Assembly (NCBI GenBank): GCA_030684475.1
Contig: JAUXWB010000459.1
Coordinates: 1 to 49,497 of the forward strand
DNA: 49,497 bases
DNA from: Reyranella sp.
GTDB taxonomy: Bacteria; Pseudomonadota; Alphaproteobacteria; Reyranellales; Reyranellaceae
Reading direction: 5' to 3'
Shown piece by piece: positions 8,651 to 15,881 of this stretch. Position 1 is the stretch's first letter, and every line of letters starts with the position of its first letter. The notes beneath the pieces are model-generated. The model worked only from the letters and a program-made list of their open reading frames with translations. It did no database searches and was not told the origin of the DNA. Both the position numbers and the translations under genes were made by a program.

Positions 8651-9022
8651 ATGAGCAGCAGCTACTACGGCAAGAAGGCCTGGCGCGACCTGCGGGCGGC
8701 CGTGCTGCGGCGTGATCCGATATGTGCGACGCGTGGCTGCGGGCGGCCGTCGAGCCATGCTGACCATGTCGTGCCGAGGTCGCGCGGCGGCGCCGACACG
8801 CTCGCCAACCTGCGCGGCCTTTGCGGGCCTTGCCACAATCGGCGCAGCGCAAGCGGCAATGCGCCATTGCGGGCGATCGGGTGCGACGCCAGCGGCCGGC
8901 CGCGTGATCCCGGGCATCCCTGGCTGGCTGAGGGGGATACCCCGTCGAAGGACCAGCCATTAGGGGCTAGCTACCGCGGGGGACCTCGCGCTCGCACTAA
9001 GTTTTCCGGGCGCGGTTTCTGA
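8651..9022 (+). CDS. HNH endonuclease (phage packaging-associated)
   Basis: A 123-residue HNH nuclease. The zinc-binding cysteines are C26/C30 and C58/C61, bracketing the nuclease motif ADHVVPRSRGG (H37-x-D-H40 region) and an Asn in LANLRGLC (about 53). Small HNH proteins encoded next to terminase and portal genes assist terminase cleavage in many cos-type phages and in capsid-forming islands. The start at 8651 is chosen because AAGGAG sits 9 bases upstream; an ATG at 8633 lacks this. The stop overlaps the ATG of the terminase gene by one base, so HNH and TerL are translationally coupled. The C-terminal 45 residues are basic and probably flexible. Confidence 0.88.
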   Translation: MSSSYYGKKAWRDLRAAVLRRDPICATRGCGRPSSHADHVVPRSRGGADTLANLRGLCGPCHNRRSASGNAPLRAIGCDASGRPRDPGHPWLAEGDTPSKDQPLGASYRGGPRARTKFSGRGF

Positions 9023-10656
9023 TGGGCTTGCGCGGCCCTGGCGCCAAGGCTCTGAAACGGCGATCGCCGACCGAGGAAGCGGCATCGGAGCCCCGCCCGC
9101 CTCATGCTTGGGAGGCTGAGGGCCTGTCGCGTGCCGAGCGGGTCCGCGCATTCGTCGAATCGCTGCCTGTCACGAGCGGCACCTTGGCCGGCACCGCCTT
9201 CAAGGTCCGTCGCTGGCAGTGGCGCATCTTGAAGCGCATCTACCGCACCAACGACGCGGGCAAGCGCCTGGTGCGAACCGCCGTCGTCTGCATGGCGCGC
9301 AAGAATGGCAAGTCCGACATCGCGGCCCGGCTGGCGCTCTGCCATCTCGCCGGTCCCGAGGCCGAACCGCGCGGCGAGTGCTACTCGGCGGCCAACGACA
9401 GATTTCAAGCCGGCAGGATCTTCAGCGAGATCGTCGCCATCATCGAGCGCACGCCGTGGCTCGCCAACCGGGTGTCGATCCGGCGGCACTCGAAAGAGTT
9501 GGAAGACATCGGGCCCGACGGCACCGGCTCGACCTTCGCCGCGCTGTCGGCCGACGTCGCGACCAAGCACGGCCTATCACCATCGTTCGTCTGCTATGAC
9601 GAGCTCGGCCAGGCGCCGTCGCGCGATCTTCTCGACGTGCTCGATACCGCCATGGGCGCCCGCGCCGAGCCGCTGATGGTGGTGATCTCGACGCAGGCCG
9701 CGAAAGACACCGCGCCCATGTCGGAGCTTGTGGACTATGGCCTCAGGGTGCAGCGCGGCGAGATCAAGGACAAGTCTTTCGACTTGACGCTGTTCACCGC
9801 GCCACCGGAGGCGGACCCGTGGGACATCGCCACGTGGCGGCTCGCCAACCCGGCGCTCGGCGACTTCCGTAGTCTCGACGACGTCCGCCGCATGGCGCTG
9901 CAGGCGCGTCGGATGCCGTCAAAGGCGGCTGCCTTCCGCAACCTGATCTTGAACCAGCGAGTCGACGCGACCGAGCAATTCATCACCGCTGCCGCATGGG
10001 CGCCTTGTGCCGGCGTCGTCGACCTCGAGGCGCTCAAGGGCCGCCGCTGCATTGCCGGGCTGGACTTGTCGGCGAGCCGCGATCTGACTGCGCTTGTCCT
10101 GGTGTTCCTCGACGACAACGGCGCCTTGGACGTCCTGCCCCATTTCTGGCTGCCCGCGGACGATCTCGCCGAGCGCGCGGAGCAGGATCGAGTTCCATAT
10201 GTCGAATGGGCGGCGGAGGGCTTTCTGCTCACCTGTCCGGGGCGCACGATCGATCCCGAGATCATTGCGGCGAAGATCGCCGAGCTGCATGGCCTCTACA
10301 ACATCGAGTCCGTGGCCTACGACCGTTGGCGGGTCGACGATCTCCGCCGCGCGCTCGACCGAATCGGCTGCGACGTCGTGCTGACGCCGCACGGCCAAGG
10401 CTTCAAGGATATGTCACCGGCGATCGACATATTCGAGCGCCTTCTATTCGAGGTAAAGCTGCGGCACGGCGGGCAGCCAGTGCTGACGTCGTGCGCATCG
10501 AACGCCAAGGCGACCATGGATCCGGCCGGCAACCGGAAGCTGGACAAGCAAAAATCGACCGGCAGGATCGACGGCCTGGTGGCCCTGGTCATGGCCTGCG
10601 GCACGGCTTTCCGCACCGAGGCCGATACGTGGGAACCGCTGCTCGATTCCCTCTAG
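9022..10656 (+). CDS. Phage terminase large subunit
   Basis: A 544-residue DNA-packaging motor. The ATPase domain has a Walker A-like MARKNGKS (91-98), Walker B FVCYDE (189-194, with the catalytic acid E194) and the coupling motif ISTQ (222-225). The nuclease domain starts at about 340 with GLDLSASRDLT (D348), an aspartate in YDRWRVDD and a late acidic residue in GRIDGLVAL, as expected for an RNase H-like three-acid site. Length and order match Terminase_1-type TerL. The basic N-terminus (MGLRGPGAKALKRR) resembles the first residues of P27-type small terminases, and no separate small-terminase gene is seen. It is coupled to the HNH gene and the frame is intact. Confidence 0.93.
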   Translation: MGLRGPGAKALKRRSPTEEAASEPRPPHAWEAEGLSRAERVRAFVESLPVTSGTLAGTAFKVRRWQWRILKRIYRTNDAGKRLVRTAVVCMARKNGKSDIAARLALCHLAGPEAEPRGECYSAANDRFQAGRIFSEIVAIIERTPWLANRVSIRRHSKELEDIGPDGTGSTFAALSADVATKHGLSPSFVCYDELGQAPSRDLLDVLDTAMGARAEPLMVVISTQAAKDTAPMSELVDYGLRVQRGEIKDKSFDLTLFTAPPEADPWDIATWRLANPALGDFRSLDDVRRMALQARRMPSKAAAFRNLILNQRVDATEQFITAAAWAPCAGVVDLEALKGRRCIAGLDLSASRDLTALVLVFLDDNGALDVLPHFWLPADDLAERAEQDRVPYVEWAAEGFLLTCPGRTIDPEIIAAKIAELHGLYNIESVAYDRWRVDDLRRALDRIGCDVVLTPHGQGFKDMSPAIDIFERLLFEVKLRHGGQPVLTSCASNAKATMDPAGNRKLDKQKSTGRIDGLVALVMACGTAFRTEADTWEPLLDSL

Positions 10657-10773
10657 ATATTGGCATGGGATTGCTTGAACAGCCGATTTAAGGTAAATCT
10701 TCCCTCCCCCAGACGAGACCGACCACGTCTAACCCGCGCGCCCTGATGGCGCTCAAACGGAGCGTGAAGGTTC

Positions 10774-12009
10774 ATGAAAATTCAGGATTTGCGCGAGAAG
10801 CGCGACGCGGCGCTGGCCGAATTTCGGACGTTGGCGAACAAGGAATCAGCCGGCGAGGCGCTGGCCGATAATGAACGCACGCGCGCCGATGCGCTGGAAA
10901 GTGAAATCCGCACACTGGACGGAAACATTCGCCGCGCCGAAACGCTGGCCGAGCTGGAGCGCCGCGCCGATGCGACGCCGGTCAGCAGCGATCCCGCCGC
11001 ACCGGACCTGGCCCGCTATTCTCTCGTGCGAGCGCTTCGTGGTATGGGCGCCGGCCGGCTCGACGGCCTCGAGGCGGAAATGCATCAGGAGCTTTCGCGA
11101 GGTCGCGGCGAGGTGCGCGGCGTCATGGTGCCGACCGACATCCTGCTTCGCACCGAGCGCCGCGTCTCCAACAACGCCAGCACCGGCGCGGCCGGCGGCT
11201 TCCTGGTCCAGACGCAAATGGACGGCCTCGCGGATCGCTTCCGCCCCGCGTTGATGGTCGAAGCGCTTGGCGCCCGGGTGATCCCCGGCCTGGTCGGAGA
11301 CATCGAGCTGCCGAACCTGTCGGCCTCCGGGACCGCATCGTGGGTGGGCGAGGAGGGCGCGCCGGCCCGCACGAAGGCGAGCTTCACTTCCGTGAACATG
11401 GCGCCGCGCACCGTCGCGGCTGAGTACGCCATGAGCCGGCGCCTCATGCTGCAGACCGCGTCCGCGATCGAAGGCATCCTCCGGGCCGACCTCGGCAACC
11501 TTCTCGCCACCAAGCTCGACGCCGCAGCGCTCAACGGCAACGGCGTCGGCATCCCGCTCGGCGTCCTGCAGGCCGGCATCACCAAGGTCACGACGGAGTC
11601 CGACTTCTCCGACACGACCGCGAACCTTCTCGCTGACCTCGAGATGGACGACGTGACCGGGACTGGCGCCTTCCTTACCTCGCCGAAGGGCATGAAGCTG
11701 GTCCGGAAGGTGAAGGAGAGCGCGAGCGATCGCGTGATCCCGGCCGCCGAATTGTTCCACGGCAAACGCTACGAAATGTCGACGAACTGCCCGGACACCA
11801 TCGGCTCCAGCTCCGACAAGACGGCGTTGATCTACGGCCTCTGGTCGGAGCTGACGATCGGTTACTGGAGCGGCGTCGACATCCTGGCCAACCCGTACCA
11901 CTCCGATGTCGCCAGCGCTGGCGGGCAACTCCTCCACGCTTTCCTGGACTGCGACGCCGCACCGCGCCGCATCGAGGCCTTTGCCTACGCCGAGTTGACG
12001 GTTTCCTGA
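10774..12009 (+). CDS. HK97-family major capsid protein
   Basis: A 411-residue capsid protein. Residues 1-70 form a charged coiled-coil (RDAALAEFRTLANKE ... ETLAELERRA) corresponding to the scaffolding delta domain that the prohead protease removes. The HK97-fold core follows, with typical segments such as SNNASTGAAGGFLVQT (about 131-146), the GVPTAAVV-like region VIPGLVGDIELPNL, and LLATKLDAAALNGNG. The ATG has GAAGG four bases upstream and is separated from terminase by 117 bp with no gene. The protease gene begins 2 bp after its stop. The gene is full length, so the element can potentially build a shell. Processing probably occurs after the delta domain near residue 65-75 (inferred). Confidence 0.93.
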   Translation: MKIQDLREKRDAALAEFRTLANKESAGEALADNERTRADALESEIRTLDGNIRRAETLAELERRADATPVSSDPAAPDLARYSLVRALRGMGAGRLDGLEAEMHQELSRGRGEVRGVMVPTDILLRTERRVSNNASTGAAGGFLVQTQMDGLADRFRPALMVEALGARVIPGLVGDIELPNLSASGTASWVGEEGAPARTKASFTSVNMAPRTVAAEYAMSRRLMLQTASAIEGILRADLGNLLATKLDAAALNGNGVGIPLGVLQAGITKVTTESDFSDTTANLLADLEMDDVTGTGAFLTSPKGMKLVRKVKESASDRVIPAAELFHGKRYEMSTNCPDTIGSSSDKTALIYGLWSELTIGYWSGVDILANPYHSDVASAGGQLLHAFLDCDAAPRRIEAFAYAELTVS

Positions 12010-12011
12010 CG

Positions 12012-12539
12012 GTGGCCGACACCGTCGAGCGCCGCGCGCTCGAGGCGGAGGTCCGTGCAAAGGGCCGCCGCCTCGAGGGCTACGCCGCCGTTTTCAACAC
12101 CGAGGCGCGGATCGGATCGTTCGTCGAGACGATTGCGGGCGGTGCCTTCGCGGCGTCGTTGGCGGACGGCGGCGACAAGCTGGCGCTCGTGGACCACGAC
12201 CCCGGCCGCGTGCTGGCGCGCACCAGGTCGGGCACCTTGCGGCTTGCTGAGGACTCTCGCGGCTTGGCATTCGACTTGGACGTGCCCGACACCCAAGCCG
12301 GCCGCGACGTGCTCGAGCTCGCCAAGCGCGGCGACGTCGGCGGCATGTCCTTCGGCTTCCGGGTCCGCGGGCCTGATGGCGAAGCATGGAAGGGCGACCG
12401 GCGCGAGCTGCGATCTGTCGACCTGGTCGAGGTGTCCGCCGTGCTGGCCTTCCCTGCTTACCAAGCAACCACCATCAACGTGCGCTCCCGACAGCCCATG
12501 CAGATGCGGGCTCGACTGGCGCGTCTCCTCCTGAGGTGA
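12012..12539 (+). CDS. HK97-family prohead protease (peptidase S78)
   Basis: A 175-residue serine protease that matures the prohead by cutting the capsid delta domain. The S78 signature is complete: LEGYAAVFN near the start, the catalytic histidine in LVDHDPGRVLAR (H62), the catalytic serine in GGMSFGF (S113), and the VEVSAVLAFPAY block that supplies the third residue and substrate pocket. It starts with GTG two bases after the capsid stop and ends two bases before the portal ATG. That spacing indicates a coupled capsid-protease-portal cassette. In most HK97-like phages the order is portal-protease-capsid, so the arrangement here is reversed. Confidence 0.92.
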   Translation: MADTVERRALEAEVRAKGRRLEGYAAVFNTEARIGSFVETIAGGAFAASLADGGDKLALVDHDPGRVLARTRSGTLRLAEDSRGLAFDLDVPDTQAGRDVLELAKRGDVGGMSFGFRVRGPDGEAWKGDRRELRSVDLVEVSAVLAFPAYQATTINVRSRQPMQMRARLARLLLR

Positions 12540-12541
12540 CC

Positions 12542-13762
12542 ATGGGAATCTTCGCGCGACTTCTCGGCATGGAACAGCGGTCCGCCAACCCACGAATTTC
12601 GGACCCTTGGCTGCAGGAGGTTCACACCTTGCGAGGCATCGGGCCTGGCGCGGTCTCCCCCGACGTCGTGCTATCCAACATGGCGGTCGCGACGCGATGT
12701 GTCGGGCTGCGGTCGGAGCTGCTGGCATCGGTGCCGCTGCATGTCTTCCGCCGCACCGCCGATGGCGGCCGTGAGCGCGCCGACGACACGCCGCTCTATG
12801 GCGTGCTGCATGACCAGCCGAATCCCGGGCAAACCGCTTTCGAGTTCCGCGAGTTCCTGATTCGCTCGCTCGACCTTCGCGGCAATGCGTACGCGCGTAT
12901 CGAGTGGGACCGCGCCGGCCGCGTCACCGCGCTCTATCCCCTTGAACCTGATTGCGTGGTCGTGCAGCGGCTCCCTTCGGGCCGGCTCCGGTACAAGCAC
13001 TCGCCGGCCGGTGGTGGTGGCGTCGAAATCCTCCTGGCCGAAGAAGTCCTGCACGTTCGCGGACCGAGCCGCGACGCGATGACGGGCATGTCGCCTATCC
13101 AGATCGCCCGCGGCGCCATGGCGCTGGCGTTGACGCAAGAGGTGACGGCGCAGGCGATGTTCGACAACGCCATGAGGCCCAGCGGCGCCCTGGTCTATCC
13201 GAACGAGCTGAAGGACGCGCCGCGCGCCCGGCTGCGTGATGATCTGAAGAAGCGGTTTGAGGGCGCACCGAATGCCGGCCGCGTGCTGTTGCTCGACGGC
13301 GGCGCCAAGTTCGAGCGCATGTCGATGACGAGCGAGGACGCGGAGTTTCTCGACGCTCGCAAGCTCAGCAACGAGGACGTGGCCCGCATCTTCGGCATGC
13401 CGCCGACGACGGTAGGCATCACGGACAAGGCGACCTACTCGAACACGGAACAGGAAGCCCGCGCCCTGGTGCAGAACGCCATCGGGCCGCTTGCCGCCCG
13501 CGTAGAGGGGGCGATGAAGCGATGCCTTCTCACCGATGCCGGCCGCCGGACGTTGTATGTCGAGCACGACCTCGCCGGCATCCTGCGAGGCGACATGCAG
13601 GCGCGCTTTGAGGCGTACCGCATCGGCAGGGAAATCGGCGTCTACAGCGCAAACGATGTGCGAAAGAAAGAAAACGAGCCGCCAATTGCCAACGGCGACA
13701 GCTACTCCCAGCCGGTGAATTGGCAGCCGCTGGGCGCCCGGCCGCCATCGGCGGCACAATAG
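12542..13762 (+). CDS. Phage portal protein (HK97 gp3 type)
   Basis: A 406-residue portal, the dodecameric channel at the packaging vertex. Family landmarks include the N-terminal SNMAVATRCVGLRSELLASVPLHV, the FREFLIRSLDLRGNAYARI block, GMSPIQIARGAMALALT (stem and clip region) and the conserved VARIFGMPPTTVGI near residue 290, followed by ATYSNTEQEARA. The open frame extends 156 bp upstream inside the protease gene. The ATG at 12542 is preferred because it directly follows the protease stop and begins with the usual MGIFARLLG. The gene is intact, and the last 30 residues are a Pro-rich tail. No head-tail adaptor or connector gene is recognisable after it. Confidence 0.92.
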   Translation: MGIFARLLGMEQRSANPRISDPWLQEVHTLRGIGPGAVSPDVVLSNMAVATRCVGLRSELLASVPLHVFRRTADGGRERADDTPLYGVLHDQPNPGQTAFEFREFLIRSLDLRGNAYARIEWDRAGRVTALYPLEPDCVVVQRLPSGRLRYKHSPAGGGGVEILLAEEVLHVRGPSRDAMTGMSPIQIARGAMALALTQEVTAQAMFDNAMRPSGALVYPNELKDAPRARLRDDLKKRFEGAPNAGRVLLLDGGAKFERMSMTSEDAEFLDARKLSNEDVARIFGMPPTTVGITDKATYSNTEQEARALVQNAIGPLAARVEGAMKRCLLTDAGRRTLYVEHDLAGILRGDMQARFEAYRIGREIGVYSANDVRKKENEPPIANGDSYSQPVNWQPLGARPPSAAQ

Positions 13763-13780
13763 CCCAGGGCCGCACCGACC

Positions 13781-14521
13781 ATGGCCCGGGCAAAGCGAAA
13801 GAAGCGGGAACGGGCGCGACGACTTCACCAAGAGCCGATTGTGCGCCGCATCGCCGAAATCCTCGCGACCGGCAAGCCGACTCGGTTTCGCTGGTCCTCA
13901 TCCTGCCGGCACGGCTTGCGGGCGGCGTTCTGTCTGAAAGGGATGACGTATGCCGCCGCCGAGACCCAGGCCGGCAAGATCATCTCGCTCGCCCTGGCGC
14001 GGGTCGGCGCCGTCTACCCTTCAATCGCCGTTGCCCAGGGCTCGGCGCCGACCGTGCCGCGCGCCCATTACTACTGCGGCTTTTGTCGTGGGCACATGCC
14101 CGAGGGCAACGACCTGCCGTGGTGCTCCGAGGATTGCCGCGAATCGATGTACGACGCCACGCGGCGCCGGCAAGGACGGCACGACGAAATCGCAATCGAG
14201 TTTGCGCGCGGCGCCGCGCTGGGCATCGCTCCCAAGCTCAAAGCGGCGACCGAGGGGGCTTGCAAGAAATGCGGCAAGCGTTTCCGGTTCAGCCGGCCGG
14301 GCCGGTTCCAGCGCTTTTGCTCGAGGGGGTGCGCCAGCAACGCCGCGCGCTACACGGCGCGGCCCTGTCTGATATGCAGCGCGCCGTTCTCGCCCAAGGA
14401 CTGTCGCGCCCTCGTCTGCAGCGATTTGACCTGCAGGCGGGCGGCGAAGAATAAGCGCGAGTCGGCGCGGCGGAACCGGGCCGCCCGGCAAAGCGAGACC
14501 ACGATGGCTGAGGCGGCGTGA
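13781..14521 (+). CDS. Cysteine-rich multi-zinc-ribbon protein
   Basis: A 246-residue, very basic protein starting 18 bp after the portal stop. I do not recognise the family. It contains six paired-cysteine motifs suggesting about three zinc sites: YYCGFC and PWCSEDC (about 98-116), CKKCGK and FCSRGC (about 161-188), CLIC and VCSDLTC (about 198-219). Lys/Arg-rich ends (KRKKRERARR at the start) suggest nucleic-acid binding. In this position tailed phages usually encode head-tail connectors, which this does not resemble. It may be a DNA-binding accessory factor or cargo of the element. Alternating CxxC and Cx3C spacing like HNH or FCS fingers is visible, but no catalytic His-Asn-His set. Confidence 0.7.
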   Translation: MARAKRKKRERARRLHQEPIVRRIAEILATGKPTRFRWSSSCRHGLRAAFCLKGMTYAAAETQAGKIISLALARVGAVYPSIAVAQGSAPTVPRAHYYCGFCRGHMPEGNDLPWCSEDCRESMYDATRRRQGRHDEIAIEFARGAALGIAPKLKAATEGACKKCGKRFRFSRPGRFQRFCSRGCASNAARYTARPCLICSAPFSPKDCRALVCSDLTCRRAAKNKRESARRNRAARQSETTMAEAA

Positions 14522-14736
14522 AGGGCGAGGTCGAAACTGCAACTTTCGGCGTCGGCGGTTCGCTGGAAATCGCGGGCTGGGCGGCTGCTTTCGGCGTTTC
14601 GGCGGGAGATGACGCAGGCGGTGCCGTCTTACTAGCGCTAGTAAGACGACGTTCACGCCAAACCTCTGCGATCTTCCGGATCGACAACGCTGTCGATGCA
14701 CATTGGCGGCAATGTTGCCGCGATGGCTCGCACTGA
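14518..14736 (+). CDS. Possible small protein (weak)
   Basis: A 72-codon frame that starts at a GTG overlapping the stop of the zinc-ribbon gene (GTGA), suggesting coupling. The first 40 codons are Gly/Ala-rich with high third-position GC; the rest is less gene-like. A perfect 24-bp palindrome falls inside it, which argues that the DNA here may serve as a binding site and not as coding sequence. No domain recognised. Confidence 0.3.
   Translation: MKGEVETATFGVGGSLEIAGWAAAFGVSAGDDAGGAVLLALVRRRSRQTSAIFRIDNAVDAHWRQCCRDGSH
14625..14648. promoter_or_regulatory. Perfect 24-bp palindrome
   Basis: The left arm CGTCTTACTAGC is followed directly by its reverse complement with no spacer, and symmetry ends at the next base on both sides. 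It is AT-richer than its surroundings. A centre-to-centre dyad of this size fits a site for a dimeric DNA-binding protein such as a repressor, partition or resolution factor. I see no second copy in the window. Confidence 0.6.
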
Positions 14737-14984
14737 ATAGCTGGGCGATGCTTCCAGGATCGCGGACGATGAGGTCGGAAAGGGTTTGCTGGCCCGTAGG
14801 GGTTGCAACGCGTGACCCCTTGCGGGCTTGCTTAATGGGCTATCGTCGCCCTTTTCTTTGGCGTCGTGTCGCGCGACTTCAAAGGGCGGTCGGTAAGGCC
14901 AAGCCATCGGGGAGCAATCAGCATCGGGTTAAGACAAAACCCGATGCTCTGCCCACGCTAGCCGAGGCCGGTATCGACAAGAAC
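14737..14984. other. Apparently non-coding gap
   Basis: About 250 bp between the palindrome region and the end of the minus-strand ribbon-helix-helix gene. Several frames are open by GC bias, but none has a start signal or a recognisable product. Confidence 0.4.
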
Positions 14985-15203
14985 CTAGCGCTTCCCGCCC
15001 TTCGCCTTCTTCTTCAAGATGTGCCGCACACCCTCTGTGACGTGCTCGCGGATGATGTCGGAGCGCGTCATGTCGCGCGCTGCCGCTTCCTGGTCGACGG
15101 CTGCGATGATGTCGGGCGGAAACCGGACCCCGACAAGGGGGTCACGCCCGCCGGTAGACGGGCGCCCGCGCTTTTTCGGTGTAACCACAATTGACTTGGC
15201 CAT
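14985..15203 (-). CDS. Ribbon-helix-helix (CopG-like) DNA-binding protein
   Basis: A 72-residue protein with the ribbon-helix-helix plan: a basic N-terminus (KKRGRPSTGG), the beta strand LVGVRFP (about 23-29), helix A PDIIAAVDQEAAAR, a turn, and helix B TRSDIIREHVTEGV, then a Lys-rich tail. Such dimers bind short operators by placing the strand in the major groove. The frame is open further upstream, but the ATG at 15203 fits the family start. On the minus strand a TATAAC box sits only 6 bases before this ATG, so the transcript may be leaderless. It is the only minus-strand gene in the element and is probably a regulator, perhaps autoregulated through the small inverted repeat at 15208-15218. 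Confidence 0.75.
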   Translation of the reverse strand: MAKSIVVTPKKRGRPSTGGRDPLVGVRFPPDIIAAVDQEAAARDMTRSDIIREHVTEGVRHILKKKAKGGKR

Positions 15204-15207
15204 GAGG

Positions 15208-15218
15208 CGGTTATACCG
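15208..15218 (-). promoter_or_regulatory. Putative promoter/operator of the ribbon-helix-helix gene
   Basis: A short inverted repeat CGGT-TAT-ACCG overlaps a minus-strand TATAAC -10-like box (15210-15215). A matching -35 box is weak. The position, a few bases before the ATG, suits autorepression. This is inference from position only. Confidence 0.35.
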
Positions 15219-15298
15219 TAATTGCGGGCCGAGCGGTAGACGGGAAACCCCACCGCCCGACCCTGACCACAACCCCGAAACCTTGGGAGACCGGGATC

Positions 15299-15553
15299 AT
15301 GGCTGTTGATAGCTGTAGCACGACAGAACGAACGCTGATTAGCGTGATCGACGAATTGGACGATTGCCTGTTTCGGATAAGGCAGGCTTCCGACATTGTG
15401 CTGGAGACGGGACAGCCCCTGCACGATCAGCCTAAGAATCATTACATCATCACTCGCCTGTCGTTTCTCACTAAGACGATAGACGAAGCGGTGGCCCGCG
15501 CAGAGAAGCTGTCCAGTGAAGCCCTGCAAATGCGCAGGGCGGGGAGCGTGTGA
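15299..15553 (+). CDS. Small hypothetical helical protein
   Basis: An 84-residue protein predicted all-helical (LISVIDELDDCLFRIRQASDIVLE, then FLTKTIDEAVARAEKLSSEAL). It starts at an ATG with GGGAGACCGGG just upstream. The stop overlaps the start of the next gene by one base (TGATG), so the two are coupled. The AT content is somewhat higher than in the packaging genes. No recognised domain; the pair sits between divergent regulators and ends at a strong terminator. Confidence 0.6.
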   Translation: MAVDSCSTTERTLISVIDELDDCLFRIRQASDIVLETGQPLHDQPKNHYIITRLSFLTKTIDEAVARAEKLSSEALQMRRAGSV

Positions 15554-15741
15554 TGGCCCGCAAATCCCCCGACGCCACAGAGCTCCAAACAGCCATCCAT
15601 GCACTGGCTGGTGTTTTCGAGGCGCTGAATTGGATCGAACATGACCAACTCAACAAGCCAGAAGACGAGCTTCTCGAAGTTAAGCATTCGCTGATTATCG
15701 CCGGGCAGCTCATCACCGAGGATTTGCGGCGCAGGTTTTGA
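15553..15741 (+). CDS. Small hypothetical helical protein
   Basis: A 62-residue acidic, helical protein (TELQTAIHALAGVFEALNWIEHDQLNK) coupled to the gene before it by a one-base TGATG overlap. A GTG three bases earlier is possible but adds only one residue. A rho-independent terminator lies about 40 bp after its stop, so it ends a two-gene transcript. Function unknown; neither sequence nor context gives a specific clue. Confidence 0.6.
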   Translation: MARKSPDATELQTAIHALAGVFEALNWIEHDQLNKPEDELLEVKHSLIIAGQLITEDLRRRF

Positions 15742-15781
15742 GCGGTGGCCAAGGCGGGTGCTGCCTCCCCGTCGACCAGAG

Positions 15782-15807
15782 CGGCCCGCCCATGTGCGGG
15801 CCGTTTT
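15782..15807 (+). terminator. Rho-independent terminator
   Basis: The 8-bp perfect GC stem CGGCCCGC / GCGGGCCG has a 6-base loop (CCATGT) and is followed directly by TTTT. It ends the small-gene pair at 15299-15741 and insulates the regulator gene downstream. Confidence 0.8.
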
Positions 15808-15846
15808 GCTGCGGGGCGGCGGTGTCGCCTCGGCTATAATTCACAA

Positions 15847-15875
15847 TTGACGTATGCATTTTAGAAATGCATACT
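15847..15875 (+). promoter_or_regulatory. Promoter with embedded palindromic operator
   Basis: The inverted repeat GTATGCATT (15852-15860), 5-base spacer, AATGCATAC (15866-15874) is perfect over 9-bp arms. It fills the spacer between a TTGACG -35-like box (15847-15852) and a CATACT -10-like box (15870-15875, 17-bp spacing). A TATAAT at 15835-15840 is an alternative -10. Either way the dyad would block transcription when bound, as expected for an autoregulated regulator. Confidence 0.6.
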
Positions 15876-15881
15876 CTGCTC

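Noticed and set aside
10846..12060. 404-codon minus-strand open frame opposite the capsid gene
   Set aside because: It is antisense to a clear HK97 capsid gene. Long shadow frames are common in this GC-rich DNA, and its composition (His/Arg/Gly-rich) is not protein-like.
15857..15871. 15-bp match between CATTTTAGAAATGCA here and its complement at 20465-20479 in the autotransporter leader
   Set aside because: Fifteen-base matches in a 50-kb window are expected by chance. The second copy lacks the palindromic arms and lies in coding sequence, so I do not treat it as a shared operator.
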